Shown here piece by piece: positions 24,301-36,600 of a stretch of DNA of 64,000 nt (position 1 is the first letter of the stretch; every line of letters begins with the position of its first letter). This DNA is from Sodiomyces alkalinus F11 (taxonomy: Eukaryota > Ascomycota > Sordariomycetes > Glomerellales > Plectosphaerellaceae). The stretch is taken from contig NW_021167079.1 of NCBI RefSeq assembly GCF_003711515.1, forward strand, positions 4,325,476-4,389,475. The letters are read 5' to 3'. The position numbers and the translations under genes were made by a program. Under the pieces are notes generated by a model. The model was given only the letters and a program-made list of their open reading frames with translations, was not told the origin of the DNA and did no database searches.

Positions 24301-25500
24301 TTAGGTGATATCGTGGGATTAAGTTAGTTCCTTATTAGATTCGAAAACGCGTACCTTATAGCCTGCGGTCTACCTAGGTAAGGAATTCCTGAATTATTAC
24401 GAGGATATCCACTACCAGCTTACTCTTTATAACATAGGTGGCCGTAAAACCACTATAACGGTCGGTGAAAAATATAAACCTCGAGTCCCTATCGGATATT
24501 CGTTTAAAGTCCGTGAAATTAATCGCCTACCGCTCCTCTATATAGGCAGGTGCGGTATAAGGGCGCCTACTAATATACCGTTTAATCTTTATAAGTTCGT
24601 AGGCCTTATAGTCGATAGTTATTAGTCCCTTTATTTTAACCCCCTACGTCTACTCTTCTAGGTGCCTAAGTGGTTTAGGGCCTACGTGCCTTAGCCGTAG
24701 ATACTATAGGATACCCTTTACTATGCTTAGATACCGTATCGTCGATTTATAGACGGCTTTTCGGGTAGTAGAAGAAGAAGAGCCTAGAAAAGCAGCCGTA
24801 GATTAGTTAGAGGACACGTATTTAATAATAGTTTAATCGAAGTAGTAACTTAGCTGGTATAGTATAGATCTATCGGAACGCCGAATATAGTTATTTAGTG
24901 GCTTTTAATCCTACTAGTATCCTCGAAGACGTAGGCGTTAGTTGGAGATTAAATTACAGGTAAAATCCTCGTAGTATACGATATTTAATAGCCTAAAATC
25001 AAGGCCTCCTATTAGTCCGTTTAATCTTATAGTCACGTTACCGTAACCTTTAATAGGCAGGGACGAACTGCCGGCTACTACGTAGTCCCCCTACGTGGCG
25101 GGTATAAAATTAGAAAAACGGGAAAAATTATTAAATATATAAATAGTAGCGCCGGAATTAAAAATAGTAGAGGTTCGAAGAGGGTACCTAGTAGTAGCGG
25201 TTCCTGCTATAAAGCTAGCGGCGTGGGAGACGCCGCTACGGATACTACGGACGCTACTATAGTCGAGTCACGCCTTTTTAGGTTATACTAAGTCCCGGCT
25301 TATATCCTTCTTCACCTTCTTTACGGCGCGTAGTTCTTCTACTTCCGCGCGTAGCGAGGGGTTGTATTTAAGAATCCGTTGGACGGTTATTTTAGTGCTC
25401 TCGAAGGGTATCTAATCATTATATACCGTATCCGGGAATAGATAGAAGTAGGCGTTAATATCGTGGCTAGGTATAGCGTACACGCGGTAGATCAACCCTC
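21400..25500 (-). pseudogene. Copia pol (integrase, RT, RNase H), RIP-broken
   Basis: RNase H lies at about 21,560-22,060 on the minus strand, with Thr-Asn-Ala-Ser-Phe (originally an Asp) and the copia-typical segment ending Glu-Ala-Glu-Leu-Leu-Ala followed later by Asp-Gly-Leu-Thr-Lys-Ala. The end of the reverse transcriptase precedes it at about 22,060-22,370 before the gap. An integrase-like segment with Phe-Phe-Thr-Asp-Arg-Tyr-Ser-Gly-Phe is readable near 24,450. Numerous RIP stops show it is dead. Confidence 0.82.
22374..22693. other. Assembly gap (320 N)
   Basis: These are 320 unknown bases inside the copia element. They fall where the YVDD box of the reverse transcriptase would be expected. 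Confidence 1.
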
Positions 25501-26556
25501 TTCATAGAGTAGATTAGGCGTTTAGAAGAGGAACGGTTAGCCAAAGTAGCTAAAGGTATAGCTATAGATACCGCGGCAGTAGGATTCTTAGCTTTATTCT
25601 TCCTACGGCCGCCCTTTTTACGGGGCTTAGCCGTGGTCTCTAAGGTATTTTTACCCTTTTCGCTTCCGGTGTATAGTGTAGAGAATACTATAGCGCGGTG
25701 ACTACTGCGTTTTCCTTAGTCTTTAAGTCTAGTATTAATATACTTCTAACTAAGGGTGTAAAGGTCTTCGGGTATAACTACCTAGTTATCTATAAAGCGA
25801 CTCTCGGCCTTAGTTTAATCGCGGCCAGTATAGGGGCGTATACCTCTAAAGAAGTCTATAACCTATATATACGTGGCTAGCTTCGAACCGGTATCTTTAT
25901 AGCCTTATAGTAGTAGCTACTACTTATCTAACTACTCCCCGAGCTTTTTAAGGCTATTCGTAGGATGACGAGTATACTCGATATACTCTTCGTGGGTATC
26001 AGTTTAGCAGATAGCCAGGTATTAATCCGTATCGCGTTTAACGGCTTTATACACCTCGCGAGGTATACCTCCTCGTAGTAGTTATCTACGGCTTTAGTCG
26101 ATAGTATTAACCTACTAGGTTAGTATAGCGTTGATCCCCTTTAGGTAGCTGTCGTATTACGCTTATAGGATCTTCTAGCGCGCAATTTCGACGTCGTACG
26201 CCTTCTGGCCGGCGTCCGTAAGGTCAAGATATTACGTAGGGGTACGCCTAGGCGTTATAGAGGGGAAAGAGTCGTAATTCGGTATTATAGGCTCTTCGGG
26301 GGACTAAGTCGGATCGACTAGGCGGAGACACCTCCACACGTTATTATAGGTAGTAACCGATTTGTACAGGCGTCGCCAGAGCTCCTAATCCTTATAGGTT
26401 TTATATGTAATAGGGCTAAGATACGATATCTTAATAGTTATTTTATAGATTAACACGCTATATTAGCGCGGCTAGATAGCTTCTTAAATCGGTAGTAGTA
26501 AAGGTAAAAAGTAGGTAAAAAGGGTATATCTTCACTTAGCAAGTGAGACTTTTAAT

Positions 26557-26760
26557 TATTAGATAAAGCGTAGTCAAAATCGTTACAAAATAGGTCAAAT
26601 TTTAATTAAGGCAATTGTATATAATTATAACTGTCTTAGACCGTTAGGGAAACACTGCCACCGTATTTTATATAGTACAGATTCTGCAAGCGTCTACCCG
26701 GATTATACTTTTGGCAATCCGGTCTATTACGTAACCGAAAAGACTATAGTCTGTTCGATA
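26557..26760 (-). repeat. Copia LTR, right copy (5' LTR)
   Basis: The second 204-bp LTR starts TATTAGATAAAG and ends GTTCGATA. The LINE resumes at 26,761. Confidence 0.9.
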
Positions 26761-28314
26761 AGGTCTAGTAGGCTATATAATAAAAAGTAAAGTAAAAGGC
26801 ACCCGGGGAGGATAGCCTACTAAACGGATTCCTACTCGCCTATAGCTAACTACTCTATAGACGACTAGTATAACTCTTCTCCGCGAGCCTTAAGGCCGTA
26901 TATTTCCCGTAATAATACCGTACCGTAAAAGTAGTAATGCTTAAGAAACTAGGTAAACCGAAGGAAGCTTATATAATAGCCTCGGGGTAATAACCTATAT
27001 TACTCCTTAGCGTAACGGGGAAGGTCCTTAAGAATATAATAGTAAGGAGAATCGCGATTATAGTAAAGGAGTACTAACTCCTCCCCACCGGATAAATAGA
27101 TAATCGTAGATACTATAATACGATAATAGCGGTTAGGGCTATTATAGAGGGAGTATATACCGTATAGGAGCGCGGCGGGGCTATAGCGTAATTAAAGCTT
27201 AATATCTAGGGCGCCTTTAATATAGTACTATACTAAAAACTCCTTAAAGTCCTCGCCTACTACGGCTTCCCGGACAAGGTTATAAAATAGACCTAGTTAT
27301 ACCTTATAGCGTGCACGGTGCGTCTACGCTTCAACGGCGATACGGCGTACTAGGTAGAAATCTAGGCGGGAGTCCTCTAAGGATCCCCCCTCTCCCTGAT
27401 TCTCTTTATACTATTTATTAGGACGCTTTACTAGGAATTAATCCAGATACTACGGGTCACGGTAATCGGCTTTACCGATAACACGAATATTATAGTCTTT
27501 AGACATAATAAGGCCGTACTACGGGCGTACCTTAAACGGGTATAGTAAGTCTACTAAAGCTAGTTACGGAGGAGCGGACTATGATTTAAGCCACGGAAGT
27601 ATAAGCTCCTCTACTTTATAGGAAAATAAGAACCGCTACCGCTCCTACTACGCCTTAAGGGCGTACCGGCGCCGTAAGTTAGAGAGATAGAGGTCCTAAG
27701 GGTTATCCTCGACTAGAAGCCTATATTCCGTCCTTATATTAGGAAACTTAAAGCTAAACTCTTTACTTAGAAAGACGCCTTTACGCGCCTCATAGCGTTA
27801 GTATAGGGCTACTATATCGGGGATACGCGTAAACTATACTAAATAATAGTCCAGAGCGCTATACTATACGCGGCCCCGGCTTTTTACACGATAACGAGAA
27901 AAGGGGAGAAGCCGAGCGGAGTTCTTAAAGGACTAGCTAGTAAGTAAGTATAATACTTATATATCGTTACTAGTGTGTATTAGGCTACTACTATAAAATT
28001 AGTTAAGATAAAGGCGGGGGTCCCCCCCCTTAACTTATACTATAACGCCCTAACCGTATAAGCGGTGCTACGGGTAAAGGATACCTAGATAGAGTAAGCG
28101 ATACTTTAGGTATAATAAGTAGCCGAAACGGCTATATAGCGTAGAAGACGCGGGGGAGGGGTTAGGCCTTACCTAAGGTCCTAAGGGGTATAAAAGTAAG
28201 AGGTCGAGTCCTAGCTCCTTGGGAGGGAACTAGCCTAACGCCTTTAAGAGGAATAGGCATACCGGTAAAAGCGTACCTTACTACGCTAATATAATAGCGT
28301 GGCCATAGTATAGA
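26761..28314 (+). pseudogene. Tad-like LINE, third segment (reverse transcriptase)
   Basis: The plus strand reads as a non-LTR reverse transcriptase: Pro-Ile-Leu-Leu-Leu-Ser near 27,000, Gly-Ser-Pro-Leu-Ser near 27,385, and the catalytic box Phe-Thr-Asp-Asn at 27,471-27,482. The fourth residue should be Asp; GAC became AAC by a TG to TA change. The downstream part (27,800-28,314) should hold the RNase H region. The segment is interrupted at 28,315 by the large gypsy element and continues at 42,057. Confidence 0.85.
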
Positions 28315-28679
28315 TACTATAACTGGATAAAGACGTAGTGGCACCAGATCGTCAAGACAAAGATCAGACAAAGAGGTCAGTCCAGCGAAACCACGATATA
28401 TAACCAAAACATAACCAATACCGCTATAACCTTTAGCGAAGAAGTAGATCGGTAGTCACTATTCTGATCAGGGTAACGTAAGTTAAACTGGAAAGATACC
28501 TTAAACGTAGAATAAGTAATTATAAAAGAGGATAATTATTAAATAATAATCCCTTAATAGGGACGTCCGGCGCCTATCCTTAATATATATATATAGAAGG
28601 TAGACCCCGTAGCCTTAAAAGGGGGGTTATATAACCACCTACTAAACCACTCTAAAGCCGTATCTACGCGGTTATAATA
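28315..28679 (-). repeat. LTR of large gypsy, left copy (3' LTR)
   Basis: About 365 bp, repeated at 41,694-42,056 with mainly C/T and G/A differences. The left copy retains CA at some sites (for example around 28,340-28,400) where the right copy has TA, and the right copy is better preserved near its end. Confidence 0.92.
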
Positions 28680-29100
28680 GGGCCCTAGTTATCTCGATTA
28701 CGCCCTTATAGCGTAGATAACTCCTAAAAATAAGTAGATATAAGTAAATAAACTAAGTAAAGAGCTATTATATACCCTTATTCCTTTAACTACCCCGTCC
28801 TCCACATATACCTGATTAAGGATCCTCTTAGTTTTAGTTCCTCTGTATATACTATTCCCTCACTATCTTCACCGACTATTTCCTCGAGATATCTCTTATC
28901 TAATCCTCTATATATACCCCTATTTACGCTTTCGTAAGGTTTTTCCTCCGACTATATAGTTAGGCTTATTAGCTTTCCTGGCCTTTTAATTAGCGGTAGC
29001 CTTATCTGCCTTCTATTTAATCCCCGCGTTATAACGAAGCTATCCTTCCTAAGGTATAGCCCGAGGCGGCGGTAGATATAGCGCGCTATTAGCTACTACG

Positions 29101-30774
29101 TCACGGAGGCCTACTCGGTATAGGTTATTAAAGGACTTAATCTATTCTTCCTTAGTGTATAGGCTTAGCCTACTAGAACTAATGCACTTAGCTAAAGGCC
29201 GTATATCTACGAGTCTATAGTAAAGCAGGTAATAAGATATCTCCGTGCCCTTAGCCTAGTACTTCGCCTCCTTTTCCTATTTATCTTAGATATCGTAACT
29301 CCTCTTCTTCGAAAGCAGTAGAGGGTTTAGATGCCTTTAGAGTCTTAGGCGTCTTAGATATCTTCGGTATCTTTAGGGGGGGCGTTTTCTTAATAGCCGG
29401 CGGCGTTTACTTCACGGCTTTCTTACTCTTAGGTGTCTAGAGCTTAAGACTACTAAGACCTGCATCGTCGATATTACTACTATTATCGGATAATACTAGG
29501 GGGTCCTAGAAACTCTGACCGGACGTGTTAGTAAGGTCTATAATCTCGGGATTAGGGGAACCAGTAAAGTTAATAGACTCTTCCTTGATTTTAGGCGTCT
29601 TAGGAGTCTTAGAACCCTTAGGCGGGTTAACCGGTATCTATTTCTTAGTCTTATTAATAGGCTAGAATCTAGTCGTTTTAGGGGCCTTAGGAGGCGGCGT
29701 CGCGGGCTTTATAGCTAGTTCTATATAGTGACCAAAGCCAAAGAGTTTACTAATATAAATCACCTAGCCTTTTTTAATATACCGAGTATATTCCCCTATA
29801 TTATTCCCGTAACAGCGACCTTAAGTAAACCTATAAATCTTAGTACTTTAAGGGAATAGGTATCCCTCTTAGACTAAAGCTCTAATCTATTCTATAATAA
29901 AAGGACTATATAAGTAACCGTTTAGCTATATAGGGCTAGAGATAATATAGAAATTTTTAGCTATACTATTAACGGCTTTTTTAGGAGCTCTAATAGAAAT
30001 TATCCACTATATCGTAAGATAGGCGACTTCGAGGAGGTATTATTCACCTTTACCGTTAGACTATATACTATTATACCTATATATAACTTAAGTCTCCTAG
30101 TCGATAATTAGACTAACGAAATAGTTACCGTCGATATAGCAGATTATAGGGATAAAGCGGCTGGTTTTAGTATATTACCGCGCCTTATCGGAGAGAGTTA
30201 TAAACTCCGCCTTACCCTTAGTATCTATTCCCTAGCACGGAATCTTATTAAAAAATACCGTAGGCCTTAAATCCCCTTACCTACGGCTAATTACCGCACT
30301 TATTACTTTTTCTACAGTGCTTTTCTCTTACCACTTATCGGCTTTAATATCTTTACGTAGCCGGTAGGCTAATATTAAGATAGAACGGACCTTAAGATAT
30401 CCTTCGCTATATAAGATTATTAGAGGCGATTATAATACGGCGAGCCCTACGGCCTCTACGTTTAACCCGTCGTTCTTATTCTTATCCAGGAGTCCCTAAA
30501 CTATCTACTAGCTATCCTTCGAGATAGCTTTAAACCTAATATAAGGGGTATCGTTATCTACGGCCTTAAAGAGGCGGTGCGGTAAACCACTTACTAGGAA
30601 CGCCTACCTACTCTTCTTAGGGTTATACTCCTTACGGGGCCTAGTACTCGACTCGATAGCGGTCTATCCCTTAGGCTAAATGCCCTTATTTAGGTCTAAG
30701 CCTTCAGGGACGGTAGCCTAGTAGTCTATAGAGTTATTAGCGGCTATAGCATTAATATTCGTAGGATTTAGTAT
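29101..30774 (-). pseudogene. Ulp1/SENP-like (C48) cysteine protease ORF inside the gypsy element
   Basis: One minus-strand frame of about 557 codons runs without frameshift; internal stops are TAG/TAA of RIP type and the first TGA is at 29,101. The middle part fits the Ulp1/SENP fold by motif. The His position (30,121-30,123, now Tyr) is followed by Phe-Val-Ser-Leu-Ile-Ile-Asp. An Asp position (30,070-30,072, now Asn) lies 17 residues on, a Gln (29,926-29,928, now TAG) 48 residues further, and a Cys (29,908-29,910, now Tyr) 6 residues after that. Yeast Ulp1 and human SENP1 have nearly the same spacing. Each change is a RIP-type transition. The C-terminal part is Lys-Thr-Pro-rich and contains Ile-Ile-Asp-Leu-Thr at about 29,535-29,550, like a SUMO-interacting motif. 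The start is uncertain (an ATA in place of ATG at 30,774). These enzymes normally cleave SUMO or its precursor; a role here is inference. Confidence 0.68.
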
Positions 30775-31162
30775 CTACAGTTACTTACGTTACCCTGATT
30801 AGGGTTTTTAGTAATAATTCCTTATAAAAAAAAGAGAAAAAGAGAAGAAGGGATATTTGGGGGGGAAACGGGGAGATCGAAATAACGGAAAAGGGGTAAA
30901 ATATAATAGGGAAGAATAGGTAAGCCTAAGTCTATAAGGAAATATCGAAGGGGGGAGATTAGGATTAAGGCCGAGGAGGGTTCTATTTATCCTCCGAGGA
31001 CCTCTTCTAAAGGCTCTTCCCTTTAAGTAGGAGTCCTTAGCTTATAACTATAGCTCAAACGGTCTTTTAGTCGTTAAAGGAGGTTATTTCCTAAGTCGTG
31101 ATAAAGATAGCCTTTATAAAATCGGAAAGAAGGTGCTAAATTAGGAAATCAACGTTAGAAAC

Positions 31163-31210
31163 GCTTACTATAATTAGCTAACTAGCTTCGGCGCTTACTA
31201 TAATTAGCTA
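31163..31210. repeat. 18-bp direct repeat, two copies
   Basis: GCTTACTATAATTAGCTA occurs at 31,163-31,180 and again at 31,193-31,210, 30 bp apart. It lies in the 750-bp spacer between the minus-strand Ulp1-like frame and the plus-strand frame that starts at 31,538. Confidence 0.8.
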
Positions 31211-31537
31211 GTAAATATCTAATAAGACTCTTCGTTTATTATTAGGTAGTAGGCGGAGTCGCGATTCTATAATAAAGGAAAATAAAAGGAGGTAGCTATA
31301 AATAGCTATAAAGATAGGTCGAATAGTCGTAATTACTTCGTTAGAGACGCCTCCCTTAACTTATAAAAGCTATAAGCCGCTTAGTTAATATCTCTGCTTA
31401 TCTATCTCTTAAATATAAAAGATATAGGATCCCCGGCTCTTCGTTCCTCTTCTTCTAAGCAATATCACCACTTCTATAGTTATCTTTACCGATAGCACTA
31501 TTACTATAATAACTTCCTAACTTCTCGAATACACACT

Positions 31538-32246
31538 ATGGCTTCTAAGTATATAATCAGGGTATTAAACGAAGCGGAACCGTATAAACGTAAGAAGGCC
31601 GTTAGCAGACAGGAGTCCGTTAAGCCTAATAATAGATCGGGTTAATAATAAGATCACGTATCTATTCTATAAGTACGTCTCCCTGCCGTAGAATCCACGC
31701 TTCCCCGACTACGCTAACTATCTATTCTATAAGTCTGCTTATATATTCCGAGATAAGGGCCTCCGTAAGGAGTTTTAGTAGGCTAAGTATAAGATTAGCT
31801 GGCCCGATAGTGATTACCCCGGCTTTAAATACTATAATCCCCTCCCTAAGGATAACTTAGTACTACCGTAGTTTTTCTATAATAATAAACGATACCCGAT
31901 TTAATCCCCTCGGACTAGCGTTTTCCTAGTTAATATAACCGCTATAGACTATAAGATTACTCGTTAGATACGCTAGGCCTATAGTAGGAAGACCTCTAAG
32001 GCTCACGATAGCTTACTTAGTCTTATCCTAGTGCTCTTAGCTCGGTATAGGAAGGAGGTAGATAGGTATTATAATATTATCTGTAAGGCTAAGGAGGTAC
32101 TTAACCGGGAGGAAATAGTTATCTACTAGACTATTCTGCTTCCTAAAGGGGCTTAGGTCTAGCGCCGGGTCTCTAAAAAGTACGGGCCTGAGGAAGGTAA
32201 CTATAAAAGCGACCCTAACCCAGAAACTAAGTTATTTACTTAATAG
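31538..32246 (+). pseudogene. Unidentified plus-strand ORF inside the gypsy element
   Basis: An ATG at 31,538 opens a frame of about 35 codons. A coherent protein then continues in another frame from about 31,640 to 32,243, with TAG/TAA stops of RIP type. It is rich in Lys, Tyr and Pro, for example Arg-Phe-Pro-Asp-Tyr-Ala-Asn-Tyr and Ile-Ser-Trp-Pro-Asp-Ser-Asp-Tyr. The frame change near 31,640 may be a small deletion or an intron. The 100 bp upstream are pyrimidine-rich with TATAAAA-like sequence, resembling a promoter and leader. It runs against the element's gag-pol. I do not recognise the family; it could be an antisense accessory gene, a captured host gene or another buried element. Confidence 0.45.
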
Positions 32247-33687
32247 GGTGCTTTATAATCAGGGGAATAGGTAGTAATGATAGGTACGCGGTTTATAGGG
32301 TGGCTTATAGGGAAGGGAATTAGATAGTTAATTATCTAAATAATATAACTCTAATAAATAAACGGGATTTCTATAAAGTAACGATCCCTAGTGCTTAGGG
32401 TATTACTCTTTTCGCGAGAACTTTATAATAGGTCTAATTAGGGGAATAGGTAGTAAGGTTAGGGGGAAAAAAAGGTATAAAAGGAGGTCTTCTTCGTGGC
32501 TTATCTTCTTCTCTTTTTCCTTCTCTTTATAATAATCCGTTTTCTACTCCACACGAGTAGACTCCACGGGCCTATTTACCGACAAAGCCCTTATAAGAAG
32601 AATAAGATTTATAGGTAGCGGCCGGTAGTCGCTTAATCAGGCTAATAAAACTAGGGAATCCCCGGGTTTTCCGGTTTTTATTATTATTACTGCCGTCGTC
32701 GTTATAATATTATATTTTTCTTTATTAGGGGTTTTTCTGGCGGGGCTCTTAACGCCGTTAACTTAGTGTCTTGAACTTACTCTTCTAATGATAGGTATAG
32801 TGTTAGTCTTTTCTTTCCGGACGAGGAACTTACGTATAGTAGGCTTAAGGGTAGTATATATAGGTGTGGTTAGGGGAATAGGGGTATAATATTAGTTATA
32901 GGGAGAGCGATTAGTAATAGAGATCAGGAAAAGGAGCTTTAAGTAGTGGGAAGGGGGTGGCTCTTATACTTCTGAAATCGGCCTTTAAGATTAACGTAAT
33001 AACCTAATAAGTTATTAGTACTAGGGTTAGTAAAGGAGGGATTTACGGTTTATAGCTTATAGCCTTTAACGGTATTTCTCTCGATTATATTATACCCTTA
33101 GTAACCGTCCCTATACTAGTTATTCCCGACTATAACTCCCTTCCGCAGAATAGGTAGCTTATATTAAACCAGGTGTAATTTAGCTTAGATCCGATAAATT
33201 ATACGGTGATTAGGGGAATAAAAGTAAAGAATTCAAGATTATAATAAAAGAAACCTATACTTATTATAGAAAAGAGAGTATATAGTGGTATATCTCTATA
33301 ACGTCCACGTAGTTAGGTTTACTTATAAATATAATAAATAATAAATATAGGGAAAAGTCTTCTAATCAGGGGAAATAAGTCTAAACAGGTTTATAGTATC
33401 TTTAATTAGGGTAATAAAGGTAAAAGTTTAAAAAAGAAATGGACTAGGGTAGTAGTTAAGAAGATTATTTATAGGTTTACGCCTTTTATACTAGCGTATA
33501 TCACGACTCCAGGTGGATAAAAGACTTAGCTTTATTTACCCTCGGCCTTAAGACTGCACGCTAGCCTCTTAGCGAGTGCAGGCTTTAAAAATAAAGGAAA
33601 TCAGGGAAAATAATAATAAGGAATAAAATATAGCTCGCTAGTATAATCCTTATACTTACTTAGGTTAAAATCTAGGCACTATAGAAT

Positions 33688-36600
33688 CTATACTTCGACG
33701 GTACTAGACTCCCTTACCTTTTTTAACTCTTCTTCCAGCTTCTTATTATACTCCCCTAATAACTCTCTTAGTCTCTCGGAGCGGCGTAAAATATCGTTAA
33801 TAGTGTGATTAGGGGAACTAATGTTATCCTCGGCCCTAGTATCTTCCTTAGGGTCCTCGCCAGGTAAAAAGGGTGCTTCGGTGACTTTCTCGGTAATAAG
33901 CGCTCCTCGGGCAGGGTACGTAATCTTAAGCTCTTCGCTATAGTCCCGTTTAAGCATAGTCTAGTCCTTAGACTCCTAATACCTATTATCGTTTTAGATA
34001 AACTCCTTTAGGCGGTTAGCGGTAAAAGTAATCCCTTTTAGTTCTTCCCTAGTAAGAGTCTTAAGGATAAAGGACTTATTATCGTGATTAGCCTTCCGGA
34101 TATAATATAGGCCGTTTTAGCGGTAGTCGAGCTTAGCCTTACGGCTTATATCTATAGCTTTCTTAGTATCGTGAACCAGTATAAAATCCTTAACTTATAG
34201 CCTTTACTTACGGAGTACCCGAGTATAGCTAGCGTTAATATAGGCTATCCGTCGCCCTCGTTATTGAGTAATTATAGTAACGGTAGCACATTAGTTAGTA
34301 TTAAGCTAGGTAAAAGCCCTTAACCGAAGTATTATCTTATCCTTAGGGGTTTTAACACGGCCCTAGTCTAGTACTCTCTAAGTTAGGCAGGTCGTTTTAA
34401 TCGGGGTAATAGCCTTATAGCTATATAGAAGGAAGAAAGGGGTACGGGTAGTAGAAGCTCTTACCGTTATACGGTTAGCGAAGAGGATTATGGGGAGGAT
34501 CTTATAAAGGGCTTTAGGGTAAAGCTTCGACTAGATAGATAGACCGTGGGTAATAGCCTTATACCTAACCTTATTAAGGCTATTAGCGCGGGGGTAGTAG
34601 GCCGAGGCGAGCTTTCGAGTAGTCCTATAGCGGCGGTTTAGCTCGATTATATAACCCTTATTCTCTAGACCTCTATCTATAAGGAGGATTATATAAAGCC
34701 TATACCTATAGATTATATCATCCTATAGAAATAAGGTAATAGCCTTAGACGTATTCTTCTTTAGTAGTTAGGCCTTAACCTAACCTGTAAATATATAGCG
34801 GGCCTTTATAAGATACCACCCTTAAAGATATTAAACGTCTAGGCTAACCCAGGTAAAAGAGAGGGCGGTTTCGGGCAGGCTTATTACGATTAGGGGGTCC
34901 TCTTAGGAACGGCTATAGCGGGCCTAGTATTTAGAATAGGACTCGATAAACTTCTAAACGTTCTTATAGATACTATCCTAGAAGTAGTTAGCGGCGAGGC
35001 GATAGTAAATACCCTGCCTTCCTCGGTATCCGGATTCGTTATAGGTTCTCCTAATCAGGTTAACCTGGGTATTCTTATCGTTAATCTAACGCTTAGGGGT
35101 CAAATCGGCCTTAGTTACTCCGGTCTATAGCAGTCTATCCTTAAGGAATACACGGGTAGCTCTATCTTTAACTCTACGGGCTTCCCTAGGATCTATTCCT
35201 TTAGGCACGCGAAAGGTCGTTAAAAAGATAGCTATTTATCGGGAAAACTAACTCTAAATAAGGTCCTTATCGAGGATATCGTCGGCTAGGGCAGGGTTAT
35301 CGAATTACTTCTCGGCTTCTATAAGAAAGATTCTATTATCCACGAAGTCGTTTAGGTCTTCTTCGGTATCGTTATTAGTCTAATTAGAGGGTATTCCGGG
35401 TATCCGGGAGAGTCTATCGGCTATAGTGTTCTTAGATCCTTTAATATACTTAATATCGAAGTCGAAGAGCCGGATCCAGGCGAGCTATCGGATGATTAGG
35501 GTATTAGAGAGGTTAGTAGTAGATCCTTTTAACTAGGATAGGAGGGCTTAGGCATCGGTTTTAAGGATAAAGTAAATCCTATAAAGGTAGTTATATAGGC
35601 GCTAAAGGGTCTTTAGAACTCCCCTTAGCTCTAGCTTATTAGTATTATAGATCCTCTTTATAGGAGACTAACGGCCGTTTTCGTATCGTGCTATAGCTCT
35701 TTTATCCTTAACGTACTATCCGAGGATTCTACTCTATTTATCCGTGCTAGCGTCGATGATAACGTAGATAACTCCTACGCCTTCGCTATACTAGATAGTA
35801 ATTAGGATAGGGGCTATAGTAAGGGCTTTCTGGAGGGCGTTTATAGCGTGTTATTAAGGCTCCTCCTACCTAAAGGCAGTATTCTTCCGTAGCAGGTCGG
35901 TTAGGGGTCTAGCGATAATAGCGAATTTATAAATCCAGACTCGGTAAAAGGTAGTAAGACCGAGGAATAAACGAATATTAGAGACCGTATTACACCTTTC
36001 CTACTCCCGGACCTTCGCGATCTTAGCCTACTTAGGGGAACGACCGTTAATACCGTAGACGTAGCCTATAATAGTGGCTGCTTTCTAATACTACTAGCTT
36101 TTAATACCTACCATAATACCTCTAGCTAGCTCTATATTAAAAAGCACTTTATCAATATTAGCGATATACTCGGCTATAAAACGGTAAATTCCTAGTCTAA
36201 TTAGGGTATCCTTATAGGTAGTTATCGGCCCTTTTACTATAATATCGTTAATAAAGGGTCTATAGTATTAGGGGATAAGGTTGTAAAGGATACGGGTTAT
36301 AATACGTATAAACTAGGCTACTAAATTAGTGGCCCCCTAAGGAAGGGTATATATTCTAAAGAGTCTAACGATAGTCGTAAACGTAGTTAGATCTTAAGAC
36401 TCCTTATTAAGGGTAACCTAATTATAGCCGGAAAAGAGGTCTAAGAGGGATATAAGCTTATATATAGCGAAATCCTCGGAGAACTCGTCGGCCCTAGGCA
36501 GTATAAAGGTATCTAAAAGGGTTATTACGTTAATCTTAGTAGCCGAGTTAATAAGCCGTATATTACCGTCCTTCTTCTTAACTAGGAACTAGGGGTTATA

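Larger units (their letters stand above)
21139..26760 (-). mobile_element. Ty1/copia LTR retrotransposon
   Basis: Two 204-bp LTRs (21,139-21,342 and 26,557-26,760) surround minus-strand copia-type genes. Flanks are AGGGC on the left and AGGTC on the right, a 5-bp target duplication with one mismatch. The domain order along the minus strand is gag-like region, integrase, reverse transcriptase, RNase H, which is the copia order. An assembly gap (22,374-22,693) hides part of the reverse transcriptase. Total length is about 5.6 kb including the gap. Confidence 0.9.

Noticed and set aside
25698..25880. 60-codon hydrophobic plus-strand frame
   Set aside because: It lies antisense to the copia gag/pol region and has no other support.
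28162..28407. 81-codon minus-strand frame
   Set aside because: It crosses the border between the LINE and the left LTR of the large gypsy element and runs antisense to the LINE.
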